Assembly: GCF_014842265.1 (NCBI RefSeq)
Contig: NZ_JACYVI010000008.1
Coordinates: 254,940 to 318,939, forward strand
Length of the DNA stretch: 64,000 nucleotides
Reading direction: 5' to 3'
From: Pseudomonas sp. CFBP 13711
GTDB taxonomy: Bacteria > Pseudomonadota > Gammaproteobacteria > Pseudomonadales > Pseudomonadaceae
The notes below the pieces were generated by a model. That model was not told the origin of the DNA, ran no database searches, and saw nothing but the letters and a program-made list of their open reading frames with translations. The position numbers were made by a program, and so were the translations under genes. This document shows, piece after piece, positions 52,001 through 60,211 of the stretch (the stretch's first letter is position 1; every line of letters begins with the position of its first letter).

Positions 52001-52961
52001 AGAGGTCCAGTACGCATAGCGCAACGCCGGTGCCTTCAAATATGTCTTTGTAGCGGCGACGGCTTTGATGCAACTGAAGTTGCCGGCGGCGCAGGCTGCG
52101 CAGCGCAAACAACGGAATGATGGAACAGAACAGGGCGAGCAGGCATTTCCCGATCAGCGGGAAGAGCAGCGTCTGGCGGGCTTTCTGCGGGTCGAACAAG
52201 CCGCGCAGTTGCCAGTCGCTGTGGGCCAGGGGTTGCAGCAGCACTGTCTGCAATTGACGCTCGGTGGACTGATCGGCATCAAGCAGGTTTTTGTAGAGGG
52301 GGCGGCGATTGCTGATGTCCTCCAACAGCCAGACGGGCTGGTAATCCAGATCGCTCTGGCGGGTCAGGGATTTCAGTAGTTCAGGTCTAAGCCGCAGCGC
52401 CCAGTAGCGTTCATTGCCAGCGCCGGGCTGACGGATGAACAGATAGAACGTCGCTGCCCCCGGGTCGTTGGCATAAAAGTGTGGGTGACCCTGAATGACC
52501 GAATGCATCTGGGTCAAAAAGCCTACGTCACGGGTCTCGCCATCGCTGTCGGCGGTGACATTCCCATCGCTGTCGAGCCAGACCAGGCTTTTCACTGCTG
52601 GCATGGACTGACGCAGACTCGCCAGCACTGCCGCTGATTCGTCTGCGGATTGCGAAGGGTCGCGTGCTCCGTCCAGCACATTCAGCGCGACCTGCGCGTT
52701 GAGGGCCATGTTCAGGCTCAACCGGTCGGCGAGCTGCACGCTGTAGTCGATGCTGCGCTTGTGCTGACGTTCCTGAGACTGCTGGAACTGTTCGATCATC
52801 TGCCATAACAACAGCATCAACATCATCAGGACCAGGACCGCGAGCGCACCTCTGAGCACGCCTCGCAAAGGCACGGTCGTTGCGCTATCGGATGGGCGCA
52901 GGGGTGAGATGGGGGTCGGTTTGAGCAAACTGTGATCCTGACTACTGGACTGAATCAACAT
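49089..52961 (-). CDS. Membrane-anchored PAS-GGDEF-EAL c-di-GMP signalling protein
   Basis: A 1290-aa regulator. TM1 (about 34-55) and TM2 (about 268-288) flank a periplasmic sensor region of about 210 aa. Three or four PAS/PAC units follow (about 295-845). GGDEF is at 934-938 within a domain of about 850-1023; EAL starts at about 1024 with EALLRW (E1066) and DDFGTG at about 1187. Both catalytic signatures are intact, so it may make and degrade c-di-GMP. The inhibitory I-site RxxD is absent (DEDD at that place), so product feedback through it is unlikely. Similar bifunctional proteins often act mainly as phosphodiesterases. Confidence 0.9.
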   Translation of the reverse strand: MLIQSSSQDHSLLKPTPISPLRPSDSATTVPLRGVLRGALAVLVLMMLMLLLWQMIEQFQQSQERQHKRSIDYSVQLADRLSLNMALNAQVALNVLDGARDPSQSADESAAVLASLRQSMPAVKSLVWLDSDGNVTADSDGETRDVGFLTQMHSVIQGHPHFYANDPGAATFYLFIRQPGAGNERYWALRLRPELLKSLTRQSDLDYQPVWLLEDISNRRPLYKNLLDADQSTERQLQTVLLQPLAHSDWQLRGLFDPQKARQTLLFPLIGKCLLALFCSIIPLFALRSLRRRQLQLHQSRRRYKDIFEGTGVALCVLDLSGLPAHLRHLQVNSGEELNARLISQPEQISGLLQQLRITEVNQVAAQLLRAESAQHVWQQLIEGCPRARNGIGLQILQAVLDGQRQLELEILLPGAQGGDQHVWLVMRLPEQLEDLNAVILSISDFTNRKQAELSLQEREQFWSDVVRTVPDYLCVLDAVTRRIIYSNHNMGLALGYEAAELDEMGELFWETLLHPDDIGAYEQLRLVRTEHGRSDLIQCQLRFRTRRGDWRRFEIREQALAADNDGQIGRIVGVAKDITDQVDASQSLRESEQRYRMLAESISDVIFSTDRLLLANYISPSVNTVLGYSAEWILLNGWKAIIANPQQLSGFYALLQRISKALKKPEALADLRSEIPTQLFLFDCLRADGRKIPVELRLVLVWDESGTFEGVLGVARDVSQQRRAEKDLRMAATVFEHSTSAILITDPAGYIVQANDAFTRVSGYAVSQVLDQLPMMLTVENQQAAHLGYILKQLSQRGSWEGELWLKRRDGEHYPAWVGITAVLDDEGDLASYVCFFSDISERKASEQRIHRLAYYDALTHLPNRTLFQDRLHSALQHAERQHTWVVLMFLDLDRFKPINDSLGHAAGDRMLKEMALRLLGCVDEDDTVARMGGDEFTLLLQPRPTQQAALNRAIHVAEQILASLVKPFVLEGREFFVTASIGIALSPQDGNELSQLMKNADTAMYHAKERGKNNFQFYQADMNATALERLELESDLRHALEQGEFTLYYQPQFSGDGKRLTGAEALLRWRHPRRGLVPPVEFIPVLEELGLVVEVGEWVLKEACRQLREWHLARVRVPKVSVNISARQFSDGQLGTRIAGILQEIGLPPACLELELTESILMREVSEAMQILAGLKRLGLSIAVDDFGTGYSSLNYLKQFPIDVLKIDRTFVDGLPSGEQDAQIARAIIAMAHSLNLSVIAEGVETHEQLEFLREHGCDEVQGYLFGRPMPATRFEAQFSNDALFMLD

Positions 52962-53324
52962 GTGCGAGACGCACTATAAGCCCGGTGCGCAAAAGGCGGC
53001 TAGCATGCCACCGAGCTGTGGCTAAGTGCCAGCGCTAATGGGCCGGACGGTTTGCCCTGTTGCGTGCATTCGGGTAGCTTTGCGCCACGCGCGACGCGCC
53101 GGTTTCTGCACGGCATGCTTGCATGATTCAAAAGGCCTGCAAGCATTGCTCCAGCTTTAATACCGGCCCTCGGAAGTTTGTCCCTGCCGCGCCGGTCTGG
53201 CTCTGATCAATTCAAGGCCCGGAATCGCGCTACGGCAAGTTGCGGCGCGAAGATAAACGCATTTTTTCCGACGCAGCACCAAGCTCGCGCCTTTATTCAC
53301 AGTCTCACTCCAGGTTTTCATTCC
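52962..53324. other. Divergent intergenic region
   Basis: About 360 bases between the c-di-GMP protein and ettA. It contains the two promoters presumably, but no repeat, RNA gene or small ORF with good signals was seen. Confidence 0.4.
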
Positions 53325-54989
53325 ATGGCTCAATACGTCTTTACCATGCATCGGCTGAGCAAAGTTGTTCCGCCGAAGCGGGAAATCCTGAAAAACATCT
53401 CCCTCTCGTTTTTCCCCGGCGCCAAGATCGGCGTCCTCGGCCTCAACGGTTCGGGTAAATCCACGCTGCTGAAAATCATGGCCGGCGTTGACACCGAGTT
53501 TGACGGCGAAGCGCGCCCGATGCCTGAGCTGAACATCGGCTACTTGCCGCAGGAGCCGCAGCTCGACCCGACCAAGACCGTACGTGAAGTGGTCGAAGAA
53601 GCGGTCAGCGTTATTAAGGACGCTCAAACGCGTCTGGACGAAGTCTATGCCGCTTACGCCGAGCCGGACGCTGATTTCGACAAGCTGGCGGCCGAACAGG
53701 CCAAGCTCGAGTCGATCCTGCAGGCCAGCGATGGCCACAACCTTGAGCGCCAGCTGGAAGTCGCCGCCGATGCGCTGCGTCTGCCAGCCTGGGATGCCAA
53801 GGTCGAACACCTGTCCGGTGGTGAGAAACGCCGCGTGGCTCTGTGCCGCCTGTTGCTGTCCGCCCCCGACATGCTGCTGCTCGACGAACCGACCAACCAC
53901 CTGGACGCCGATTCCGTCGCCTGGCTCGAGCATTTCCTGCACGATTTCCCGGGCACCGTGGTTGCGATCACGCACGACCGGTACTTCCTCGACAACGTCG
54001 CCGGCTGGATTCTGGAACTCGACCGTGGCGCGGGCATTCCGTACGAAGGCAACTATTCCGGCTGGCTTGAAGCCAAATCCGACCGTCTGGCGGCCGAATC
54101 CAAGCAGCAGTCGGCCCATGAAAAGGCCATGAAAGAAGAGCTCGAGTGGGTCCGTAAAGGTGCCAAGGCGCGCCAGTCGAAATCCAAGGCCCGTCTGCAA
54201 CGCTTCGAAGAGCTTCAGTCTCAGGAATTCCAGAAGCGCAGCGAAACCAATGAGATCTACATCCCGGCCGGTCCGCGTCTGGGCGACAAGGTCATCGAAT
54301 TCAAAAACGTCACCAAGGGCTACGGCGATCGCGTGCTGATCGACAACCTGTCGTTCTCCATGCCTAAAGGCGCCATCGTGGGTGTGATCGGCGGTAACGG
54401 CGCCGGTAAGTCGACACTGTTCCGCATGCTGATGGGTAAGGAGCAACCCGACTCCGGCTCCATCGAAGTCGGCGAGACCGTGCAACTGGCGTGCGTCGAT
54501 CAGAGCCGCGACGATCTGGACGGCAGCAAGACCGTGTTCGCGCAGATTTCCGACGGCTCCGATCAGATCAAGATCGGCAACTACGAAATCCCTTCGCGCA
54601 CCTATGTCGGCCGTTTCAACTTCAAGGGCGGCGATCAGCAGAAGTTCGTGAAGGACCTGTCTGGCGGTGAGCGCGGTCGTCTGCACCTGGCGCTGACGTT
54701 GAAGGAGGGTGGCAACGTCCTGCTGCTCGACGAACCGTCAAACGACCTCGACGTTGAAACCCTGCGTTCCCTCGAAGAAGCCCTGTTGGACTTCCCGGGC
54801 GCCGCCATTGTGATCTCTCACGATCGGTGGTTCCTTGACCGCGTGGCGACTCACATCCTCGCGTACGAAGACGATTCCCAAGCCGTGTTCTTCGAAGGCA
54901 ACTACACCGAATACGAAGCCGATCGCAAGAAACGCCTCGGCGATGCAGCCGCGCAGCCGCACCGCGTGCGTCACAAGAAACTGGCCTGA
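53325..54989 (+). CDS. ettA: Energy-dependent translational throttle protein EttA
   Basis: ABC-F ATPase that binds the ribosomal E site and gates the first peptide bond according to ATP/ADP, 554 aa. Two nucleotide domains carry Walker A (GLNGSGKST and GGNGAGKST), signature (LSGGEKRR and LSGGERGR) and Walker B (LLLDEPTNHLD and LLLDEPSNDLD). The charged linker between them and the arm insertion match EttA. ATG 53325 gives the normal N-terminus (MAQYVFTMHRLSK). Confidence 0.95.
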   Translation: MAQYVFTMHRLSKVVPPKREILKNISLSFFPGAKIGVLGLNGSGKSTLLKIMAGVDTEFDGEARPMPELNIGYLPQEPQLDPTKTVREVVEEAVSVIKDAQTRLDEVYAAYAEPDADFDKLAAEQAKLESILQASDGHNLERQLEVAADALRLPAWDAKVEHLSGGEKRRVALCRLLLSAPDMLLLDEPTNHLDADSVAWLEHFLHDFPGTVVAITHDRYFLDNVAGWILELDRGAGIPYEGNYSGWLEAKSDRLAAESKQQSAHEKAMKEELEWVRKGAKARQSKSKARLQRFEELQSQEFQKRSETNEIYIPAGPRLGDKVIEFKNVTKGYGDRVLIDNLSFSMPKGAIVGVIGGNGAGKSTLFRMLMGKEQPDSGSIEVGETVQLACVDQSRDDLDGSKTVFAQISDGSDQIKIGNYEIPSRTYVGRFNFKGGDQQKFVKDLSGGERGRLHLALTLKEGGNVLLLDEPSNDLDVETLRSLEEALLDFPGAAIVISHDRWFLDRVATHILAYEDDSQAVFFEGNYTEYEADRKKRLGDAAAQPHRVRHKKLA

Positions 54990-55007
54990 TTCGGGTTGGT
55001 GGCATAA

Positions 55008-55037
55008 AAAAAACGGAGCCTTCGGGCTCCGTTTTTT
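55008..55037. terminator. Bidirectional intrinsic terminator after ettA
   Basis: ACGGAGCC and GGCTCCGT with a TTCG loop, preceded by A8 and followed by T6, sit between the converging ettA and GreA/GreB-type genes. Confidence 0.93.
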
Positions 55038-55065
55038 GTGTCTGACTGATTGTCAGTCGAGTGAG

Positions 55066-55560
55066 TCAGTCGCCAGCCTCAATGCGTATGACCTCAATGA
55101 CTGCATCGCCGACCGGCCGCTGCCAGGTGACTTCGTCTCCGACCTTGGCGCCCAGCAATGCCTTGCCTAGCGGCGACGCCCAGTTGATCAGTTGACTGCC
55201 CGCATCGGCCTGATCCTCGCCGACCAACTGCACGCGTTGTTCGACATTGTCCTCGTCGGCAAAAGTTACCCAACTGCCAATCTGAACCTTGTCATCTGAC
55301 GCGCTGCTGACCACTTGGGCGCTCTGCAGGCGCTGGTTGAAATAACGCAGGTCGCGCTCGATTTCGGCCATGCGCTGCTTGTCTGCCTCATCACCCCGGG
55401 CGTTCTGTTCGCTGTATTGCGCTTGCAGTTGCTCAACCTGATCATGCAATTGATCGAGGCCGCGCTGGGTGACGTAATTGGTCTGGACGCTGATCTGCCG
55501 TTCAACCGGCGGGTCGATTTGCGCGGCGGCGTTGTCTTCGTTGACGAAGGCGCGACTCAT
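55066..55560 (-). CDS. GreA/GreB-family transcription elongation factor
   Basis: A 164-aa Gre-type protein. An N-terminal coiled coil of about 30-90 (YVTQRGLDQLHDQVEQLQAQY) is followed by a GreA/GreB C-terminal FKBP-like domain (INWASPLGKALLGAKVGDEV). The acidic tip residues (ARGDEADKQRMAEIERDLRYF) fit Gre factors that trigger RNA cleavage in backtracked polymerase. The N-terminus is longer than E. coli GreB. The ATG at 55560 has AGGAG upstream; an ATG six codons earlier does not. Confidence 0.87.
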   Translation of the reverse strand: MSRAFVNEDNAAAQIDPPVERQISVQTNYVTQRGLDQLHDQVEQLQAQYSEQNARGDEADKQRMAEIERDLRYFNQRLQSAQVVSSASDDKVQIGSWVTFADEDNVEQRVQLVGEDQADAGSQLINWASPLGKALLGAKVGDEVTWQRPVGDAVIEVIRIEAGD

Positions 55561-55645
55561 GGCGGGGCTCCTGTTCATGGCTTAGTCACATTGGGCCATG
55601 GTGGGTGCCCGATAGTTTCACCCGTTATGTAGACGCAACTGGCGT

Positions 55646-56005
55646 TCAATGAGAGCGGTAGGCTTTGGCGGCGTCTTGGGCCCTTTGATGGTCCCAGTCG
55701 CGGTCGCGGTCATTCCAGATGCTGTCGCGGCCCTGATCCTGAACATTGCTGTTGGCAAGTTGGGCCTGGCACTGACGAAATCCATCTGACCAGCCTTGTG
55801 CGTACAAGGTGTCACGCAGATAGCGGGGCACGTCCTTTTTGAATTGCCCTTTGATCACGTCGATGGACTGCCGCCCGCTTCCGCACCCATCCTGAAAACC
55901 GTCAGCGAATGCCGGTGGGTAACCTTCGGCCAATAGCTGGTCGTGGGTAGACTGACATCCGGCGACAACGACAACGCACCACAGCACAACCCATCGCGCA
56001 TTCAT
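55646..56005 (-). CDS. Small lipoprotein of unknown function
   Basis: A 119-aa protein with a lipoprotein signal (MNARWVVLWCVVVVAGC, lipobox VAGC, lipidated Cys17). GAGGAAATCAAA precedes the ATG. The mature part has two G-x-x-x-G-like segments (GYPPAFADGFQDGCGSG and LYAQGWSDGFRQCQ) and a charged C-terminus. No known family was recognised. It is probably anchored in the outer membrane. Confidence 0.75.
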   Translation of the reverse strand: MNARWVVLWCVVVVAGCQSTHDQLLAEGYPPAFADGFQDGCGSGRQSIDVIKGQFKKDVPRYLRDTLYAQGWSDGFRQCQAQLANSNVQDQGRDSIWNDRDRDWDHQRAQDAAKAYRSH

Positions 56006-56232
56006 TTTGATTTCCTCACTGCTTGAGAAAAGTTTAGAAGCGCTTCTGTGAGTTATTGGTAAAAACGCTGTAGGAAATCCATTAACCGATGCTCGGTCAC
56101 GTGCAATAAGTTCCCCCTTTTTCACCCCGCGACGACGTATTGAAAAAACTTCCGGTAATTTTTCTGTGAGCGGGCCGCGCTGATTCAAGGTTGTTAAACT
56201 GTCGCGCTGCGCAAAACCGTTTAGGAAGATTG

Positions 56233-57441
56233 ATGAACCTCAGAACGATTCTGATCCTCGGCGCACTCAGCGCCTTTGGCCCGTTGGCCATCGACTTTTA
56301 CCTGCCAGGTTTCCCGGCCATCGCTTTGGCATTCGGCACGGACGAGAAACACGTTCAGCTGACCCTGGCCTCTTATTTCCTCGGCCTGAGCATCGGCCAA
56401 CTCGCCTACGGCCCGATTGCCGATCGCTTCGGCCGTCGGATCCCGCTGTTGTTTGGCGTCGGCTTGTTCACCCTCGCATCGCTGGCGTGCGCCTTGGCGC
56501 CTTCTCTTGAATGGCTGATTGCTGCCCGCTTTGTACAGGCGTTGGGGGGATGTGCCGGTATGGTGCTGTCGCGGGCGATCGTCAGCGACAAATGCTCACC
56601 GGTTGACTCAGCCAAGGTGTTCTCGCAATTGATGCTGGTCATGGGCCTGGCGCCGATTCTGGCCCCGATGCTCGGCGGGCTGTTGGTCAACGTCGTGGGT
56701 TGGCAGGCCATCTTCCTGACCTTGACGGTGTTCAGCGCACTCACTGCAGTGGCGGTTTTCAGGGGCTTGCCGGAAAGCATGCCGGTCGGCCATCCGCGAC
56801 TGCCCCTCTCGGGCGCGCTCGGGTCGTACTGGAACCTGCTGGGCGACCGGATCTTTCTGGGCCACGCGCTCACTGGCGGCATCGCGATGGCCGGGATGTT
56901 TTCCTACATCGCAGGCTCACCTTTCGTTTTCATCAAGCTCTACGGCGTCCCGGCGGAACACTACGGTTGGTTGTTCGGCATCAACGCTGCCGGGTTCATC
57001 CTCATCGCCCAAGTGAACGCTCGACTCGTCGGGCGCTATGGTCCGGCATGGTTGCTGTCGCGGACTGTCTGGATCTATCTCGCTGCCGCCCTTGTTCTGC
57101 TGACCATCGCCTCCCTGCATACCGAAAAGCTGTGGCCGCTGCTGATTCCGCTGTTCATCTATATCGCCAGCCTCGGCTGCATCATTCCCAACGCTTCGGC
57201 GTGCGCGATGAGTGGGCAGGGCAAACGTGCGGGCAGCGCGTCGGCCTTGTTGGGGTGCTTGCAGTTCAGTGTCGCTGCGGGCGCGGCAGCGCTGGTGGGC
57301 GTACTGCATGACGGAACGGCCGTGCCAATGGCGACCGTTATTACGCTGTGCGGCGTTCTGGCTGTGACGCTTTCGGTTGTTACACGCCGGGCGCAGCAGA
57401 AGCGAGATGCGCTGACTCCCCACGCGGATGTGCGGATCTAA
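56233..57441 (+). CDS. Bcr/CflA-family drug exporter
   Basis: MFS exporter of 402 aa, 12 helices. Signatures are FGPLAIDFYLPGFPAIA in helix 1, QLAYGPIADRFGRRIPLL (motif A) and GCAGMVLSRAIVSD. These fit the Bcr/CflA drug-resistance group (bicyclomycin, chloramphenicol, florfenicol). ATG 56233 has TTAGGAAG upstream. Actual substrates are unknown. Confidence 0.88.
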   Translation: MNLRTILILGALSAFGPLAIDFYLPGFPAIALAFGTDEKHVQLTLASYFLGLSIGQLAYGPIADRFGRRIPLLFGVGLFTLASLACALAPSLEWLIAARFVQALGGCAGMVLSRAIVSDKCSPVDSAKVFSQLMLVMGLAPILAPMLGGLLVNVVGWQAIFLTLTVFSALTAVAVFRGLPESMPVGHPRLPLSGALGSYWNLLGDRIFLGHALTGGIAMAGMFSYIAGSPFVFIKLYGVPAEHYGWLFGINAAGFILIAQVNARLVGRYGPAWLLSRTVWIYLAAALVLLTIASLHTEKLWPLLIPLFIYIASLGCIIPNASACAMSGQGKRAGSASALLGCLQFSVAAGAAALVGVLHDGTAVPMATVITLCGVLAVTLSVVTRRAQQKRDALTPHADVRI

Positions 57442-58165
57442 CCGACGTCGGCAACGTTAACGCGTTGCCGATATTTACCGGGTTTAAGGAGTACCTGTAC
57501 AAGCATGTTCAGCCTGTTGAAAAGAGCGTGTTATATACAGCCGTTTACTACTTCGGAATTGGAAACTTCTTACAGCGGTTAAAAACTCTCAACTTGGTCT
57601 CATGCTGGATCGAGAGGACTTCACTTCTGGCACGTCCCTTGAGCAGCTTATTTTCTTGAAGTCCTCAGGAGTTTTCAGCGTAGGCAATCGCCCTGGCGCC
57701 GAATTCACGAACGGCTCCTGTCCGCGCAAATGCCCGTCCTTCAAGGGGCTACGGCTATCCGGCTAAGTCTGCGTAGCATGGGGTCTGCCGGATTGTGCTG
57801 AACATTTGCCAATACGGCCCACAAACAAAGGGCTAAGCAATGGACAAGTTGATCCGCCGATCGGCCGCAGGTCTTATACTAAGCGCCGTCATGGATCCGA
57901 TTTAATTCTTGTCATCTATCTGTATTGCTCGGGCGAAACTATCTGTATGACCTGCAAGTTCCAGTAATCAGAGTTTGTATGACGTGATTTAAATCAATGT
58001 CTGTTTTCGCCGTAAACACCGATGATGGTTCACCACAGCAATGGCCCGGCGCTTTCAATTGATTACGCCCGTGATTACGCGCCAAGCCACACCAGGCCAA
58101 GCCAACGCTTCGACCTGCGCACCGGTGCCGGGCCGCTTAGATAATGTTCAACAGGGAGTGAAGAC
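57442..58165. promoter_or_regulatory. Long intergenic region with an Anr-like box
   Basis: About 720 bases without a convincing gene. It begins with a weak hairpin (GGCAACG-TTAACG-CGTTGCC at 57449-57469), a possible end of the exporter transcript. GTGATTTAAATCAA at 57984-57997 closely matches the Anr/Fnr box TTGAT-N4-ATCAA (one mismatch) and lies 168 bases before the ArsR-type gene. Composition here is AT-rich. Confidence 0.45.
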
Positions 58166-58858
58166 ATGGAATATGTACCTTGCATCAGCCAGATCGCTGC
58201 ATTGCTCGCCGACCCTAAACGCAGCGCGATCGTGTGGGCACTGATGGACGGAACATCGCGGGCGGCCAATGAGGTAGCCTCGCTAGTGGGTCTTTCCACT
58301 TCTTCTGCCGGTGCACACTTGGCGCGCCTTGCCGCTGGCGGATTGCTGCGCCATGAAGTCCGCGCCCGCAAACGGTATTTCAGGCTGGCCGCTCCGGAAG
58401 TCCGGACTGCGGTCCAGGCGCTGGTCAGTGCGTCCATGGTCAGCGCGGATCTGATCAGCCGCAGCATGGCGCAACCGTTGCCGCCCCTTCCGTTGTGCCG
58501 CGCCAGTGTCTGCGCGGATCATCTTGGCGGCGAAATGGGTGCGGAGCTGTATTTGAGGATGCTGGGCGCGGGCTGGATCGAACAATCCGAACACCGGCTG
58601 GAAGTCACCAGCGTCGGCATCTCGCGCTTTGCCGAACGGGGGATTTTCATTCCCGCGCTGGCCCACAGACGACGCGAAGCCGTGTGCGCCTGTGTTGACT
58701 GTCATGAAAGCAGCCCACACCTCGGCGGCGCATTGGGGGCGGGGCTTTTGCAGTTGTTTATGCAGCTGGGTTGGCTGCGGACGACCGAGGAGGCCTCCAC
58801 GTTGCAGGTCTCATCCAATGGTCAGCGAGAAATCAGCAAAATCGCCTCGGCGGCGTGA
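58166..58858 (+). CDS. ArsR-family winged-helix regulator
   Basis: A 230-aa regulator with an N-terminal ArsR-type winged helix (LADPKRSAIVWALMDGTSRAANEVASLVGLSTSSAGAHLARLA). The C-terminal half is longer than in typical ArsR proteins (about 100 aa) and contains CACVDCHESS, a cysteine/histidine cluster that could bind metal or sense redox. AGGGAG precedes the ATG. It has no obvious partner operon; an Anr-like box upstream hints at oxygen-responsive expression. Confidence 0.85.
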   Translation: MEYVPCISQIAALLADPKRSAIVWALMDGTSRAANEVASLVGLSTSSAGAHLARLAAGGLLRHEVRARKRYFRLAAPEVRTAVQALVSASMVSADLISRSMAQPLPPLPLCRASVCADHLGGEMGAELYLRMLGAGWIEQSEHRLEVTSVGISRFAERGIFIPALAHRRREAVCACVDCHESSPHLGGALGAGLLQLFMQLGWLRTTEEASTLQVSSNGQREISKIASAA

Positions 58859-58929
58859 TGCTCCCAGAGGGAGCTGGGCGTGTGGAGCAGAGCATCCACA
58901 CGCGGTTGCTGATCAAGGGGCGTGTTTGA

Positions 58930-59883
58930 TCAGGGCTTGATCAGACGGGCATCGAGGCTGTTTTGCGCCAGACGTCTGGCCTGATCCTGAGTCATGCCCA
59001 GATGGGTGTGCAGCGCGTGGAAGTTCTCGGTCACATAGCCACCGAAGTACGCCGGGTCATCGGAGTTGACGGTCACTTTCACGCCGCGCTCAAGCATGTC
59101 GAGAATGTTGTGCTGACCCATGTGCTCGAAAACGCAGAGCTTGGTGTTGGACAGCGGGCAGACCGTCAGGGGGATTTGCTCATCGATGATGCGCTGCATC
59201 AGGCGCTCGTCCTCGATGGCGCGCACGCCGTGATCGATACGCTGGATCTTCAGCAAATCCAGTGCTTCCCAGATGTACTCCGGCGGACCTTCTTCACCTG
59301 CGTGGGCAACGGTCAGGAAGCCCTCACCGCGAGCACGGTCGAAGACGCGCTTGAACTTGCTCGGCGGATGGCCCATTTCCGAGCTGTCCAGGCCGACGGC
59401 GACGAAGGTGTCGCGGTAGGGCAGGGCCATGTCGAGGGTCTTCTGCGCTTCGTCTTCGCTCAAATGGCGCAGGAAGCTCAGGATCAGGCCACTGCCGATG
59501 CCGAGTTTTTCCTTGCCGTCTTTCAAGGCGCCGGCGATGCCGTTAAGCACGACTTCAAAAGGAATACCGCGGTCGGTGTGGGTCTGAGGGTCGAAGAACG
59601 GTTCGGTGTGAATGACGTTCTGCGCCTTGCAGCGCTCCAGGTAAGCCCAGGTCAGGTCGTAAAAGTCCTGCTCGGTACGCAGCACGTCGGCACCGCGGTA
59701 ATACAGGTCGAGAAACTCCTGCAGATTATTGAACGCGTAGGCCTTGCGCAGGGTTTCGACGTCCGCCCAGGGTAGGGCGATCTTGTTGCGCTCAGCCAGA
59801 GCGAACAACAGTTCCGGCTCTAGCGAGCCCTCCAGATGCAGGTGCAGTTCTGCCTTGGGCAGGGCGTTCAACCAGTCGTACAT
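58930..59883 (-). CDS. Adenine deaminase (annotated adenosine deaminase; Pa0148-like)
   Basis: Amidohydrolase of 317 aa with metal and catalytic residues in ELHLHLEGS (H14, H16), VAHAGEEG and NSDDPAYFGG. Sequences of this length in pseudomonads are often named adenosine deaminase, but the P. aeruginosa Pa0148 enzyme was shown to deaminate adenine to hypoxanthine. The N-terminus MYDWLNALPKAELHL fits the ATG at 59883; the longer frame to 59916 lacks an SD. It converges with the ArsR-type gene. Confidence 0.87.
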   Translation of the reverse strand: MYDWLNALPKAELHLHLEGSLEPELLFALAERNKIALPWADVETLRKAYAFNNLQEFLDLYYRGADVLRTEQDFYDLTWAYLERCKAQNVIHTEPFFDPQTHTDRGIPFEVVLNGIAGALKDGKEKLGIGSGLILSFLRHLSEDEAQKTLDMALPYRDTFVAVGLDSSEMGHPPSKFKRVFDRARGEGFLTVAHAGEEGPPEYIWEALDLLKIQRIDHGVRAIEDERLMQRIIDEQIPLTVCPLSNTKLCVFEHMGQHNILDMLERGVKVTVNSDDPAYFGGYVTENFHALHTHLGMTQDQARRLAQNSLDARLIKP

Positions 59884-60211
59884 GGGCTTTGTCTCGTAAG
59901 GTGCAATGGCGGGCATTCTACAGAGTCAGACGCGCGGGCTGAATAAAACCTGACCGGACGGTTCACACGCTGCTTTGGCTTGCATTGCCACCGGTCCTGG
60001 CAGCGAGGCCCAGCAGTCGCAGGCGTTTTCGGCGTCTGAATATCCGGAACACAGACCGGTAAATGGCAATTTGTCGCGGTGGCGCGACGATGTGTCGCGA
60101 CCCGCTGCTACCCTGTCTTGAAACCTTTGTTTACATCGATACTCTCAAGCGCTTCAGTAAATTTCACTTCATGGATGTGCGGCCAGGGTCGCAAGGGGCT
60201 AAAAGGCAGCG
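59884..60211. other. Divergent intergenic region
   Basis: About 330 bases between adenine deaminase and the antiporter gene. A repeated GTCGCG motif (60070-60100) is present, but no regulator site, RNA or ORF is clear. Confidence 0.4.

Noticed and set aside
53157..54686. A 509-codon open frame antisense to ettA
   Set aside because: Mirror frame of a GC-rich conserved gene; no recognisable domain.
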